Below, piece by piece: positions 34,967 to 46,034 of a stretch of 64,000 nt of DNA. Each line of letters starts with the position of its first letter. The first letter of the stretch is position 1. A program made the translations under genes and the position numbers. This DNA comes from Eutypa lata (taxonomy: Eukaryota > Ascomycota > Sordariomycetes > Xylariales > Diatrypaceae). Location: positions 1,984,001 through 2,048,000 of the forward strand of contig JAKULF010000007.1 in assembly GCA_022661535.1 (NCBI GenBank). The letters run 5' to 3'. The notes beneath the pieces were generated by a model, which was given only the letters and a program-made list of their open reading frames with translations, searched no databases and was not told the DNA's origin.

Positions 34967-36266
34967 AAATGGCTTTGTGTGTGTATGCATGTATATAGAC
35001 AGGTAAGGATAAGCTTTAATTTATTGGATTTCTGGATATGATTATTTACAACTATAAGTCATTCTCTTCAACCACAAGTGCCATCCCGTCTTGCATTTAG
35101 AACGACTTCCCTGGAATCAATCTTCTTAGGGGGTATTCCCTGAGTTATGAGCTTGGGTACCCCTAACGCAAAATCCTGCTCTTGACTCAAAGCTTCCTTC
35201 CCACTGCAAATAGACAAATGGGGTAAATTATTGAGAGAGTGAGATATTATGTAATAGGGGAGAGCTCCAGGAAGTATAATCCTAACGACGCCATTAATAG
35301 CTGGAGAATACCGAGAGGCTGAAAGGCTGACCTACCGCGGCTGTTGTTCCTACTACTTCCCCGCTCCGGGGCTTTCTTTTTTAGAGACGTAAATCTCAAA
35401 CAGGACTGGCTGCATTGGTTGTCAGCCTGACCTCCTTTGATCTGACAGGGCCGTGTAAGCAATTAGCCTTCTTTCCCACTGTCTCAGACTATGTCCTAGT
35501 TGTTCGATATGGGTATAAATACTTTTGTAAGCCTCTATTGCCAAAGGGAAGAGATGGCATACAGCCTTCACATTGGTAGATCCTCATCATTCTAACTCGC
35601 CAGGCAACGGAATAGCACCGCCTTATCCAAACAGTTCCAATATCGGTCCAGTGAGTGTCTTAGAGTACGTATGTCGGTGTGGATTGCGTCGTACTGGGAT
35701 AATCCCAAATATTACTCTGTTTTATTTAACCTATCTTCTCGCTAGAGCTGTTATCTCGGCATACTGCAGCCACAGGACCAGAGTTCAAGCCCCGAGTACT
35801 CTGGCATCCAATCAGTGCGGCAAAGCGTTCTTATGCTCTTGTTGTACAACAGCAGCATCAGCTCTCTGGACTATTCATAAGGCTACATCTAAACCCGCGA
35901 GGAGCTAGTGAATGAAACCCGCTATTACTTCTCGCGGATGTGAATCTCACCCCTTCGTTATCATGTTAAAATAATCCCTGAGATATTGCCACTTTCCCTT
36001 ATATACCAATATATGATAGCATGTATGATTTCACCGAAGAAGCCAAAGGTGAGCCAACACTTATTCTGCACAGTCGTCAAGGCGTCGCCAGAATAATCGA
36101 TACGAACTTCTGGTATATACGTAAGTTAGGCTTTAGAAGCTAGGTATTAACATATCATCAATCTAAATAATCATCAGTCATCACCTTATAAACAGATAGT
36201 ATTCAGATCGTAGTATATATATACAGGTATCATTTATTTTGGTAGTAACTTGGTTATCCTCACAGA
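34967..36266. other. Convergent intergenic region
   Basis: No gene seen. A B-box-like GTTCAAGCC at about 35782-35790 sits between CCAGAG and CTCTGG, but without a convincing box A, so it is not called a tRNA. Confidence 0.55.
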
Positions 36267-39078
36267 TCACACAAGCACGACATCCCTAAACCCAACGCTG
36301 ACCTCGGGCGTCAACGCCTCGCCGTGCATAATGCCATGCAAGTACGCCTCGCCAACAAAAGTGAACTGCTCAAGCTCAGTTGCAGCAGCACCGCCTCCAG
36401 ATCCACCCCCTTCGGCCACCTTCCTTCTCATCACCACCGGGGTCCGGTATCCCGCAAGCAGGTGTACCGCGTCTCCGCGCCGCGTCTCCATGGGGCAGAG
36501 CCCGAGATAGCCCGCCTTGGTCACGCAGAGCTTCCGGTAGCGGTAGGTCCGGAACAGCGTTTCGCGGAACGTCGGCTTCTCGCTGGCGGCGAAGCAGGTC
36601 GGCCCGTGGCTGAGACACCACATCTCCGGCGGGGGCCGCTGCGTGACCTCTTCCACGGTTGGCAGGAACGCGGGCGCCCCGGTCCCCTTTCCTAGCAACA
36701 CTTTGAGGGAAGCCAGGGCGGCCTCGAAGGCCTTGTTGTCGGACTTCAGGCGCACTAGCTCCCACCAGAGGAACTCCTTGAACCCGTCTATCGGGTCCGT
36801 GTGTTTCGGATCCGGGACCCACTCGTCTTCCGCGACGAACGTCTGCCGCAGCGCTTCAACGATGTGTTGTTGCCCATTGCGATACTGTGATGGAAGCACG
36901 GCCAGCAGTGTCAGCCACGAGCGGATGTCCTCGTACCCGTCCGTGGGCTTGTCCTCTAGATGGGCAATCTCGTCAATGGCAACCGCGTGGACCGTCAGTT
37001 TCGACCAGTCCTGCGTGGGGTTCTGAGGAGGCGTTTTAAGCGGCTCCTCCTCTGCTGGTGGAAGCTTCGCGCTGCTCGCCGCGGTAAAACGCTTATGGTA
37101 TAGTCGGGTACCTAGTCTCGAGCTGAAATCAGGGACCCAAGATGGCAAGTCTTCGACGCCAGGAAGGACTTGATCCGTGCGACGGTACCGGTGAACGAAG
37201 GAGAGCCCTTCGAATGGTTCGACGGACTCTCGCGCCTCCACGTGCGCACCTCGGAGATCGGGCGTGTACGACTCGGTTCCGGTCCCGCGGAGGAAGTGGT
37301 GCGCCACGCGGGTGTAGAGCTCCTGGGTAGGTTGTCTGTAGTCGACCACGACCTTGGGCTCCCCCGTCAGGGGCTTGGCCATGCTCAGCAGGGCGAAGAT
37401 CTTGTCGCGAGGGTCGGAGCAGTAGAAATTCCAGGTTAGCGCCAGGAGCATTGGCAGACTCATAAGGCTCTTCTCCTTCTCCTCTTTCTCCGCCCCCGGC
37501 CCCTTCTTCGTCGCCGCCCCCGTCTCCGGCTTGGCCGCCGCCATCTTCTCCGCTATCCCCAGAGAGGCGTGCTCGTCCTCGTCCCCGTCCCGGCGTATCA
37601 CCAGCCGGATTCTAGCCAAGATCCAGGGCTCGGTCGAGCGCTGGCCGATGGCGAACTTGACGTCGGCCTCGTGCGGCTTCAGCGCCCGCGTGAGGCCCAC
37701 CGACTCGATGAGGTGGAGGAGCCGGACGAAGTCGTCCCACTTCCACTGTCGCTGCCCTTGCCACATGATCACCTTGCGCCCCAAGCCGATCTCCTGGATG
37801 ATCCAGGCGCGCTGGAACCACGAGAGGAGCAGGAAGCGATCGAGCTCGGCGTGCTTCCCGTGGAGGTGGACGGTTCGAATATGGACGTCCCCAACCGAGA
37901 TATAGTAGAGGTAGTCGTTTCTCTGGAGCAGAGACCGGAGACGTCCGGGCAGTCTCTTCAACACGTCGGTTGCCCCTTGTGATGATAACGACGACGACAA
38001 GGTCTTCGTCGTCGTCGTGGCGGCGAAGTCTAATAAGTCGTAAAACTCGTCTGATACGGGATCCACGCCGAGCCATACCAAGACGGACTCCGCCGACCGG
38101 TATATAGTAGGCATCATGGAGACCTGGACGTTCCGCTCGTTTAGGTTCTCCTGGTCGATGCAGATAGCATCGATCCAGAAGTCCGCCGACGCCGTATCCA
38201 GACCTTGCCATGCTCTCCGAGCGGCCCGGCCACCATTTTTGACCACATGATCCTGATTCAAGAACTCGACGACCTTGGCCCACTCCCGCCGCTCCCTCTG
38301 CACCGCACACATAACAGGGGTGCGCCTTGAGCGGTCCAGGCGCCGGACATCGGCGCCGGCGCGGACGAGCGCCTCGACGACCGCGGCGTGGCCGTTCTCG
38401 GCGGCGTAGTGCAGGGCGGTCTCGCCGAAGACGTCGGCGGCGGCGAGGTCGGCCCCCCCGGCGATCAGGTCGCGGACGCGGGGCAGGTCGCCGCGCTCGG
38501 CGGCCTCGACCACGGCGGACTTGCCGTAGGGCGGGCGCCGCGTCTCCGCCTCGACGATGGTGGCGATGCGGCGCACGAACTCGTACAGGTTCTGGCGCAC
38601 GAAGAAGAGGCGGTCGTCCACGAGGATCGGCCACTGGTTCGTCGGCCGGTAGGTCGTCGCGCTGCGCTGCGACGCCTCCTGCTGGTCCTGCGTCGGCTCC
38701 GAGTTGTCCGGCGATAGGGGCGAGCTCCACGTGTATGAGAGGGCTTGGTAGGGTTTACTACTACGGCTGTTGCTGCTGCTGGTAGTAGAAGAAGAGGAGG
38801 ACTCGTTGAGCTCCGCGAATTGCAACCGGCAGCGTATAAGCGGGATGCCGCAGATGGCGTGGTCTGGGTCCTCCCCCTTTTTTTTTTGGTAAAAACAAAG
38901 TTAGTATCTTATTTTTCATCATGTCTTGTAGAAGGTTCTATATAACAGAACGAAGAAAGACAAGATATCAACTTATTTTAGTACTTACGAGGATCCTGAC
39001 GACCCGGATCGATGTCGGCGAGGGGAGCGGTTCGTACTGGTATGGTTGGAATTGCGCCGCCGCTACGTGCAGTGCCAT
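36267..39078 (-). CDS. Heterokaryon-incompatibility (HET) protein with ankyrin repeats nested in the HET domain
   Basis: Exon 1 (39078-38989, 30 codons) encodes MALHVAAAQFQPYQYEPLPS and TSIRVVRIL; a 112-bp intron ending in an A-run acceptor joins it in phase 0 to exon 2 (38876-36267). Total 899 residues. HET motifs in order: YQALSYTW (about 73-80), LVDDRLFFVRQNLYEFVRRI (about 115-134), then FWIDAICIDQENLNERNVQ (about 263-281) and MMPTIYRSAESVLVWLG. Between the second and third blocks lie two to three ankyrin repeats (about 147-237: GDLPRVRDLIAGGADL, GETALHYAAENGHAAVVEAL, RTPVMCAVQ). HET proteins trigger cell death after fusion of incompatible hyphae and may act in innate-immunity-like sensing. 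The C-terminal part has the usual HET-family segment DPRDKIFALLSMA and SWVPDFSSR. The ankyrin segment is strikingly GC-rich. Confidence 0.92.
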
Positions 39079-40388
39079 TTCCACTTCGTATGTTTCGAGA
39101 TCAACTCAAGCTAGTTAACTAAGAAAGAAAGAAAAAGAAGAGAAAGAGAAAAAGAAGAGAAAGAAAAAACAAGAACAACCCGCAAATGCAATCGATCGGG
39201 CCACTATAAAATGATATATCCATGCATTGTTGCGTTACAAGGAGAATGGTATTATTATTACTATCCCTAAAAGGATCGCCATGCTCCCGACCTTACGTGA
39301 GACGACGATGTCTTAAGTATAGGTATTATACATGGTATCGAAGGATCTACGAGGGGTTTCCACCCCTAAACTTAGCGTGCTTATACACCCATCCCTTCAC
39401 GTAGCTATGTATGTATGAATATAGACCCTGTCGTCGCCCTGTCAATAACCCCTACAGGTCCATGCGGAACTTTCGTAAAACATACCTATTGGGGGATAAA
39501 ATCGGGATGGGCATGTTTTGGTGCATAGTCTGATGCACATGGACAATACACACTTTGGGGTCCAAATGGACAGCGCACACAATCCGCCTATCACAACGCA
39601 CATACCTAGGTAGTTGAGGGCAATACCCGCTATATAGAAGAATACTATAAAAAGCGCTATCTCATACTAACCTCATATTAATTAGTATTGCGGCACAGGT
39701 GAGGATCTAGAACCTAGTCTCCCATTATGTAGTATTATGGAATTCCCGCTTCGCCATTGGAGACAGGCGATGTTGACTGGAGAACATAAGACATACCTAC
39801 TCGGTCAACAATTACCTCGTTTAACGCCTTGTAACTAGATATTAACAATTGTAGATAACAGATGACGGGACTCTCATTAGATAGGGTTTCCGGAGGGCGG
39901 CCGGGGTCTGGCTCTGAGAATAGGTGTAATATTCCGGCATGAAAACGACCCACTAGAACTCACCACCCCACCCATCCGCATACGAACGAGACACAGTGCT
40001 TCGTACGAAGACAGCGGTTCATCATCATCATCATCGGCCGCTCGATAACTCTTCTAACTATCTCGGCATCAGCTTTCTATATCGCAAGATGATCTTCCCC
40101 AAATCGTGCATATTGAGCTAAATTTGACGGCCATAATCCCGAAACGCCAACCCGGGAAGTGCTGGTGATATCCCCTTTGGATTGCTTCTCTCCTTTTCTT
40201 TTCTTCTTCGTGATGGTAATCTAAACCAACACCTATAACAGCCCGGACTCCTACGCCTATGTGCAGAGAAGTATTCTTTTTATTTTTTTATAATAAAAAA
40301 AGAAGGGCGTGGGGGTATCATCCGATCCAATATTTTATTTGCAAAGAACACCAAAACGCAAAACTCACTCACTCACTCATTCCTCTCT
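39079..40388. other. Intergenic region between HET and MED1 genes
   Basis: Upstream region of the HET gene, with a purine-rich tract at 39121-39170 and an exact TACCTAGGTA palindrome at 39603-39612. No gene seen. Confidence 0.6.
39121..39170. repeat. Purine-rich (GAAA/GA) tract
   Basis: Fifty bases almost entirely A and G, about 45 bases upstream of the HET start codon on the opposite strand. It would read as a pyrimidine tract in the HET promoter/leader. Confidence 0.8.
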
Positions 40389-42636
40389 TCATTCCAGCTT
40401 AGCCTTGATGTACTCGATCCACTGGCCGATATCCTCCGTCGTCTCTAGGATACTAGCCCACTGGGCAGCCGTGTAATGTGTAAGCTTGCCACCACCTCCA
40501 TCACCACCACCACTCTTGGACTCCTCCTCGCCACCCGCACCCGCCGTGCCATCGTCAGCAGCAGCGAAGATGTTGTGCGAGACGATGTGGACGCGGCCGC
40601 CCGGCTGGATCTCGACGTGGATGTTCGCCGTCTTCGACCGGAAGGGGAAGACGATCTGCAGCCGCGTAGTCGGGTGCATGGTTAACGTAATATCGACAGC
40701 CGTCCCGGCGGTAGTGCTACTGATGGTGGTGGTGGTGGTGGTAGATTTCCTCCGCGCAGCAGACCCCTTGGTTTTTCTCCCCTGAGACATGAATTTGGAG
40801 AATTCGTCCTCTACGGTGTTTGTCGCCGCGGTATGATGCTGTTTCTCCTCGTCCTTCTTCGTTAGGGCCACCGGGGCCGCTGCCGCTGCCGCGGTTGGAC
40901 TAGTGGTGGCGGCGGGATTTTTCTTGAAACTGTTGAACAGCAGCGTGGAGAGGAAAGCATACTGCCGTAACGCCGGGAGCATCTGCACGAGCTCCTTCGG
41001 GTGCGAAAACGGCAGCTCCTTCAGAACTTGGCCGTAGACCGGCTTGTAGATGTGGAGGGTATTGTTGTGGGTCTTCAGGTCAGGTTTGATCTGGCCTTTC
41101 GTCACCCTCGGGAATGTGGCCAGCGTGCGGCTGTGCCCGACCATACGAGGTTCACTAGGATCGTAGGCGCTCCCCTCGGGGATGGGGAACAGCAGGACAT
41201 CAAACGTAGCACTAGACATGTGTGGTTCCGTGGCACAAAGCTTGTAGATATCCATTACCACCGCTTGTGTGACGATGATAGGGGGATCGAAGGTTGCTAG
41301 GAAAATGACCTCCGGCGATTTAGGACCGGACATTGGGTTACCAGGGTCGAGCGCTTCCTCTGCTTTGACCTCTTCTGAGGGAGGCAAAATGATGCTATCC
41401 GGCTCGAGCCAGTCCAAAACAGGTCCGGTTGTAGATATCATCTCCTCATTAGTGAGATTCACCTTCTCGATACCAGGACCAATCCATCTCTCCGATACCC
41501 GGACCGGCGTGTAGGCCATGTTGCTCACAGGCGTGTAGTCCACGCTGTTGATTGGTGCGCAGCTGATTTTGATTGCCCATGTTTTCCTATCGTCGTCGGT
41601 ATCTACCGTGGTAGACGGCAGCTTCCTCGACTCCTTCCAATAATCGAGGCTCAGGCCGATCTGGCCTCGAGTGTGCATCTGGGGATATCCGTGCCGGGTA
41701 CAGAGAGCGTAGACCTTCAGCTTCTCCTCTGCCTTCGCACTCAAAGATGGGTCCTCGCGCAGCTTGTCGACGTCCCATCGGTGCAAACGCTCTAAGCTCT
41801 CATAGATACCCGCGACTGCCTCGTGACAATTGAGACCCGGGCTGATGCTAAGCTTATCCAAAGTAGCAAGGCGCTTGAGATTGGCCTTGAACTCGGTGAG
41901 GTACTTGGTTAGCGGGCTTTGGTTAGGCGCAAGAGAAAGATCCTTCTTCAGAATCTCAGCTGCCTTGTCGACGTGCTTATCAACGATGGGTATGGACTCG
42001 TTAAATGCCAATGCCGCATGATTCACGATATGATCGGCAATTCCAACCTCCACAGACATGTTAGATCCTGCCATGATCAACATTTTAGAGTTTTTGTCAC
42101 CACCAAGAGCATCTTCCCAGATATTGTCGAGACCCAATTGCTTGGCCAAACGCTCGAGTGAGTCGTTACTAACACGGGCGCTATCGGCATCCTATGGTAT
42201 CTTAGCCCGTGTTCGTCTGAAATCTTTAATGAGTGCGTATCATTCCTCAACTTACCCCTAGAATCTTTATAACCTCATCCATTCTCCTCTTACGGTCGTC
42301 CTCATCTGCGCGTCCCGTGCCTCCAACAAGTCCTCCCATGCTGAGAGCATCGAGGCCCAGATCATTAATCCCTAGGGCGCCCAGAGCGGCAGCGGCGGTG
42401 GGACTGTCGAAGTTAACGGGCTGGTTCGCGGGATGGCCCATGATAGATGCGGAAGCGGCCATGGCGGGCGACTTCTTGAACTGCTGGGGCGAAGACCGCG
42501 GGCCATGGGGCGAGAATGCGGGTTGGGTCTGCGGGTTGGAGAAGGGCGTCGAGGCTTGCGGGGTGGGAGCTGCGCCGGGATATTGAGAAGGCGTCCTGCC
42601 TTGCTGGGAGGGGCCATGGCGCATCGGAGTCGACAT
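40389..42636 (-). CDS. med1: Mediator complex subunit 1 (fungal MED1)
   Basis: Exons 42636-42256 and 42191-40389, with a 64-bp phase-0 intron (ILG|DADSAR), give 727 residues. MED1 is a subunit of the Mediator middle module linking activators to RNA polymerase II in the nucleus. The first 100 residues are Pro/Gln/Ser-rich. The conserved domain follows: RRMDEVIKILG, LERLAKQLGLDNIWED, LIMAGSNMSVEVGIADHIVN, then the family hallmark RHGYPQMHTRGQIGLSLDYW (about residue 290). The C-terminal third contains Ala-rich and Ser/Thr-rich linkers (around AAAAAAPVALTKKDEEK and KSTTTTTTISSTT) and a Gly-rich patch before the final HYTAAQWASILETTEDIGQW. Length and order fit fungal MED1. Confidence 0.88.
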
Positions 42637-44036
42637 GGCCTAGTTGTAGTCTACCTCTAGGTCAGATGGTTCCTTGAGAGATTGTGTGATGCGACCGGTT
42701 GGAGTGGATAGGTTGGTGGTTGCTGAGAGAGTCTCGAGCTCCCTAGGTCATGTTGTAATGTTCCCCAAATGCTGCAGCTTCTACTTCGCTTTCACAGCAT
42801 AAGTAATGCGTGTGTAAGTTCCTCGTTCATTGAAATACTAGCACTGGGTTGGAGTAACGCAGTTTGACAAAAGTTGAAGGTTCCTCCACTGCAACTATCT
42901 AGAATCTGTAGTAAATAATAATTTAAGGAACTTATGGTCGCATTGTCCGTGGCACCGTGGATGTCGACGCGCGCTAGCTTTAAGCTACTGTGGACCGCTC
43001 AACCGCCCTAAGATGCACCCTGGCACCTGGCACCCGGACCCTGCTGCCTGCCTAGGTATCTTAAGTGGGGTAATGTAATAGTTAACTTATGTACATAATC
43101 ATCCTTTTCCTAATCATCGTCGAAGTCTCCTTCATCTTCTATATGAAGTAGATAGCTAGGTATATACATTTGGAATAGTAACTACCTACCTAGGTAGTTC
43201 GTAGCTAATCTACTATCATTCAATCTCTTTACCATAACAGCTACTTCTGGAGGGAAATATAGGTACGTATTAACAATCACAATCAGGTTGGGCACGGTCT
43301 CATAGTAAAATCAATCAAAGTTATGCTGTGTAATCTATCATATGCTTGCTAGGAGACGTAGCAGCCCGCTGCTGAAGAGTATCCAGTGGCCAAAGACCGC
43401 CGATATTCATTTCATACCAAATCTTGCAAACCCTTAACCGGCGCCTCCTGATTGAGGGCATACAAAGAAAGACCAAAGGGCACGAGATCGATCGGGGTCG
43501 AAACCGTCCAAGATGGCTCTAAAATATGTTTCAGGGCGTGCAAGATAATGGCAAATATTTTAAATCCGATCCAAGCAATGCAAATGTCGTAGTAATATCT
43601 ACTCTGCCGAGTAGCTCAGAGCAGTGTCGATCCATGCTCATTACCAACACACGTTCCATCCTCCTCCATGCCACTTAGCCATTGGCCAGCAGAAATACGC
43701 AAGACTAAAATTTCCCTTTCCTTGAGAACCTTTGCGAAATATGATGGATGATGAACGAATACAACTTGGTTGGGATTGGGGTATTGTGCAAGAAATATAT
43801 AAGAGCTCAGAAAACCAGGCCATATTGATGCTGTTCGTAACTGCCACGGCAGTTGAGCATCCCTCATGCCAGGAAATGAGCCAATTCAGGGGATAAAGTT
43901 GAAATCCCGTATCGCCTCCGGGGAGAGTATCTCTTTACCTCCCTCCATAGGCGCCCTTAATGTCAAATGAGTCAAAAGGTTCCAATCGGTTTACCCTGAA
44001 AACCACTTCCAAACGATTGTATCATCGTATATCATC
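42637..44036. other. Intergenic region
   Basis: Promoter of MED1 and 3' flank of the next gene. Contains a CTACCTAGGTAG palindrome at 43186-43197. Short ORFs near 43616-43867 resemble nothing known and are not called. Confidence 0.55.
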
Positions 44037-46034
44037 CTAGGCCTGTTGAAACCTCTGCCGCTCCGCACGTCTCGCCTGTCGATTCTTACATCCCTTCGCA
44101 TAATCAATGTTGGTCGAGCGCTTCCATTCGAGATACGCCTCGTACTCCTGCTGATGCATGGTCTGGCGAATATCAGGTCGAGGTGGGCCTCTAGGCTTAC
44201 GGACGGGCTTAGGTCCTAGTGGATAGGTCATGGTGGGCATTCCCATTCTTGCGTAACGATCTTGCAGACGATCTTGCAGGCTGATTCCTATAGCGAAGTT
44301 GTAAGGACCACTTGGGTAAGCAGCATGATTCCGGGGGTACATAGGAGAGCCAGCTGCCAGTTGGTTGTGGACATAGACGGGCGCCTGCTGGGGAGCAGCT
44401 GACGGGATAATACTTGGAAAAGCCACGCTGGGTCCTTGAAAGCCTACTCCATTCTGCTGGGTCTGAATTGGTGCCGGGGGAGCTAGCTGAGGCATGGTCT
44501 GGACGCCGTTCATCTGGGGGTTGTGTTGGTCCGCAAGATAAAAAGTAGGATTCGACGGAACATTGCCATTGTGGTGCAGCTCTAGATAGTTCTTGACGTG
44601 CTGGGGAAGCGGCGGTTGCAACTCCTGGTCATGTGGCGACGCGTGGTTGTTTGGCAGCGGTTGAACCATGGTAAGATCCAAGTCAGGATTCAGATCTCCC
44701 AAGGTAAAGTTATCCGTTGAGCTGCGTGGCTCCAAATGGCCGAAATGAGAAGGATGCATTGCCTTCTCTCTTGCGAGTTCTGTCTCGATCTTTTGAAGTC
44801 GAGCACACATCTCTTTAAACTGCTCCACCGAAACAATTACAGTAGGTTTAGGGGACGGCTCTTCCGGAGATGAAATGCAGAACTCGGGCGCCTTTGGGTT
44901 TAGAGCAGTCAGCGCCTTGTCACCATCGACCGAAAACCCACTAATGGCGGAGTCGTGTGATGGTCTACGCTGGTCGGTATTCTTTTGGCCCGCGTTATCA
45001 GGTTGCTGGTCTTTTTCTTCAGAGTCCTTGGTCCAGAATGAGGGTTTGATGTCGATGATGGACGGGCGGCGGGAACCACTAGCAGCAGTCACTTTGCGGA
45101 CTTTCTGAAGTTTCTCGAGAAGCGCATTGAATCGAGTTGTTTCATTCGCTTTCTGCTGCTCTGCCTCCGCCTCCGCTTGCCGTTGCTGGAATTCACGTCT
45201 GAGCGCATCAACCGGAAGGCCAGCTGTGCGAGGGACCTCTAGAGACGAAAACTTCTGCTTAATAGCGGGCTCTAAGTCATCCCAAGAGCCGGTTTGGAAT
45301 CTTTTCCCATGTTTTACAGCTTGAATTTCGGCGAAAGGAAATTCGAGGTCGAAACCTTTGGTTCCGAAAGCCGGGCTAACCATAAAATAAGGGCTCATGG
45401 CCGCAGAGGCGCTATCACGAGTTGTGGCAGACTCAATCTCCTTAGGAGTAGTGATGAGTTGCTTGAGTTGCAGTAGGTTGCTTTCACTAGTCTGCTTGAA
45501 TTCGGTAGTCTGGTGTTGAGGGCTCTGGAAGAAGATATGGTCTTCATCCTCGTCTTCATCCTCAATGTAGTCATCTTCGTCACGAACAATGTCGAATTCT
45601 TTCTTGGTTGCCGGGGCAGAGTGAATGAAGTCTGGGTCTACAGGCACGTCTCGGTAACGTCGTAATCCATAGTTATCGGCAGCTGTAGCATCGAATTTAG
45701 GCTTCTGGGGCTTGATCTCGTCACTTGAAAACTGTACTTTCTTTGCAGGTGCAGTAGGTGGGGGGCCTTGTTGGCGACAGTCCTTTCTCCAATCAGTGCT
45801 CAGCAGGGCCTCACTGATCTTGGAGGCGGCCGGCTTGCAGATTTCAACCTCGGTGCTGAAGTGTACCTTAGTAGCAGGAGCCGTGGCAAGCTGGGTGAAA
45901 ATTCCGCCTTTGTGGGAATATTTGTCATCAGATGGAGGCTGGAGTGGGAAATCACCAGGAGGTATGTTGGTGTCGAGTGTCAGACCAAGTGATTTTGCCT
46001 TGAAGGCAGCTTTGGATGTAGAGGGAGCTGCCAT
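44037..46034 (-). CDS. Disordered protein with repeated KVxF modules, function unknown
   Basis: Single exon of 665 residues; ATG in good context (AAGATGGC). No catalytic domain seen. The N-terminal 150 residues contain related modules: TAPATKVHFSTE (KVHF at 56-59), TAPAKKVQFSSDE (KVQF at 99-102) and SAPATKKEFD (about 140-148). KVxF fits the RVxF docking motif for protein phosphatase 1, which is inference. An acidic run DEDDYIEDEDEDEDH follows. Around residues 285-320 lies a Gln/Glu-rich coiled-coil-like stretch (RREFQQRQAEAEAEQQKANE), and near 425 another (VEQFKEMCARLQKIETELAR). The C-terminus is conserved-looking: KPRGPPRPDIRQTMHQQEYE, AYLEWKRSTNIDYAKGCKNR, then a basic end. Probably a Pezizomycotina-specific regulator. 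Confidence 0.75.
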   Translation of the reverse strand: MAAPSTSKAAFKAKSLGLTLDTNIPPGDFPLQPPSDDKYSHKGGIFTQLATAPATKVHFSTEVEICKPAASKISEALLSTDWRKDCRQQGPPPTAPAKKVQFSSDEIKPQKPKFDATAADNYGLRRYRDVPVDPDFIHSAPATKKEFDIVRDEDDYIEDEDEDEDHIFFQSPQHQTTEFKQTSESNLLQLKQLITTPKEIESATTRDSASAAMSPYFMVSPAFGTKGFDLEFPFAEIQAVKHGKRFQTGSWDDLEPAIKQKFSSLEVPRTAGLPVDALRREFQQRQAEAEAEQQKANETTRFNALLEKLQKVRKVTAASGSRRPSIIDIKPSFWTKDSEEKDQQPDNAGQKNTDQRRPSHDSAISGFSVDGDKALTALNPKAPEFCISSPEEPSPKPTVIVSVEQFKEMCARLQKIETELAREKAMHPSHFGHLEPRSSTDNFTLGDLNPDLDLTMVQPLPNNHASPHDQELQPPLPQHVKNYLELHHNGNVPSNPTFYLADQHNPQMNGVQTMPQLAPPAPIQTQQNGVGFQGPSVAFPSIIPSAAPQQAPVYVHNQLAAGSPMYPRNHAAYPSGPYNFAIGISLQDRLQDRYARMGMPTMTYPLGPKPVRKPRGPPRPDIRQTMHQQEYEAYLEWKRSTNIDYAKGCKNRQARRAERQRFQQA

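Noticed and set aside
35740..35840. Possible tRNA with GTTCAAGCC B box
   Set aside because: No matching box A at proper spacing and no consistent acceptor or anticodon stems.
37612..38730. 372-codon open frame overlapping the HET gene
   Set aside because: Low-complexity Arg-rich translation in a shadow frame of the GC-rich HET coding sequence.
39121..39170. CRISPR-like or tandem array in the purine tract
   Set aside because: Irregular GAAA units without spacers; a simple low-complexity tract.
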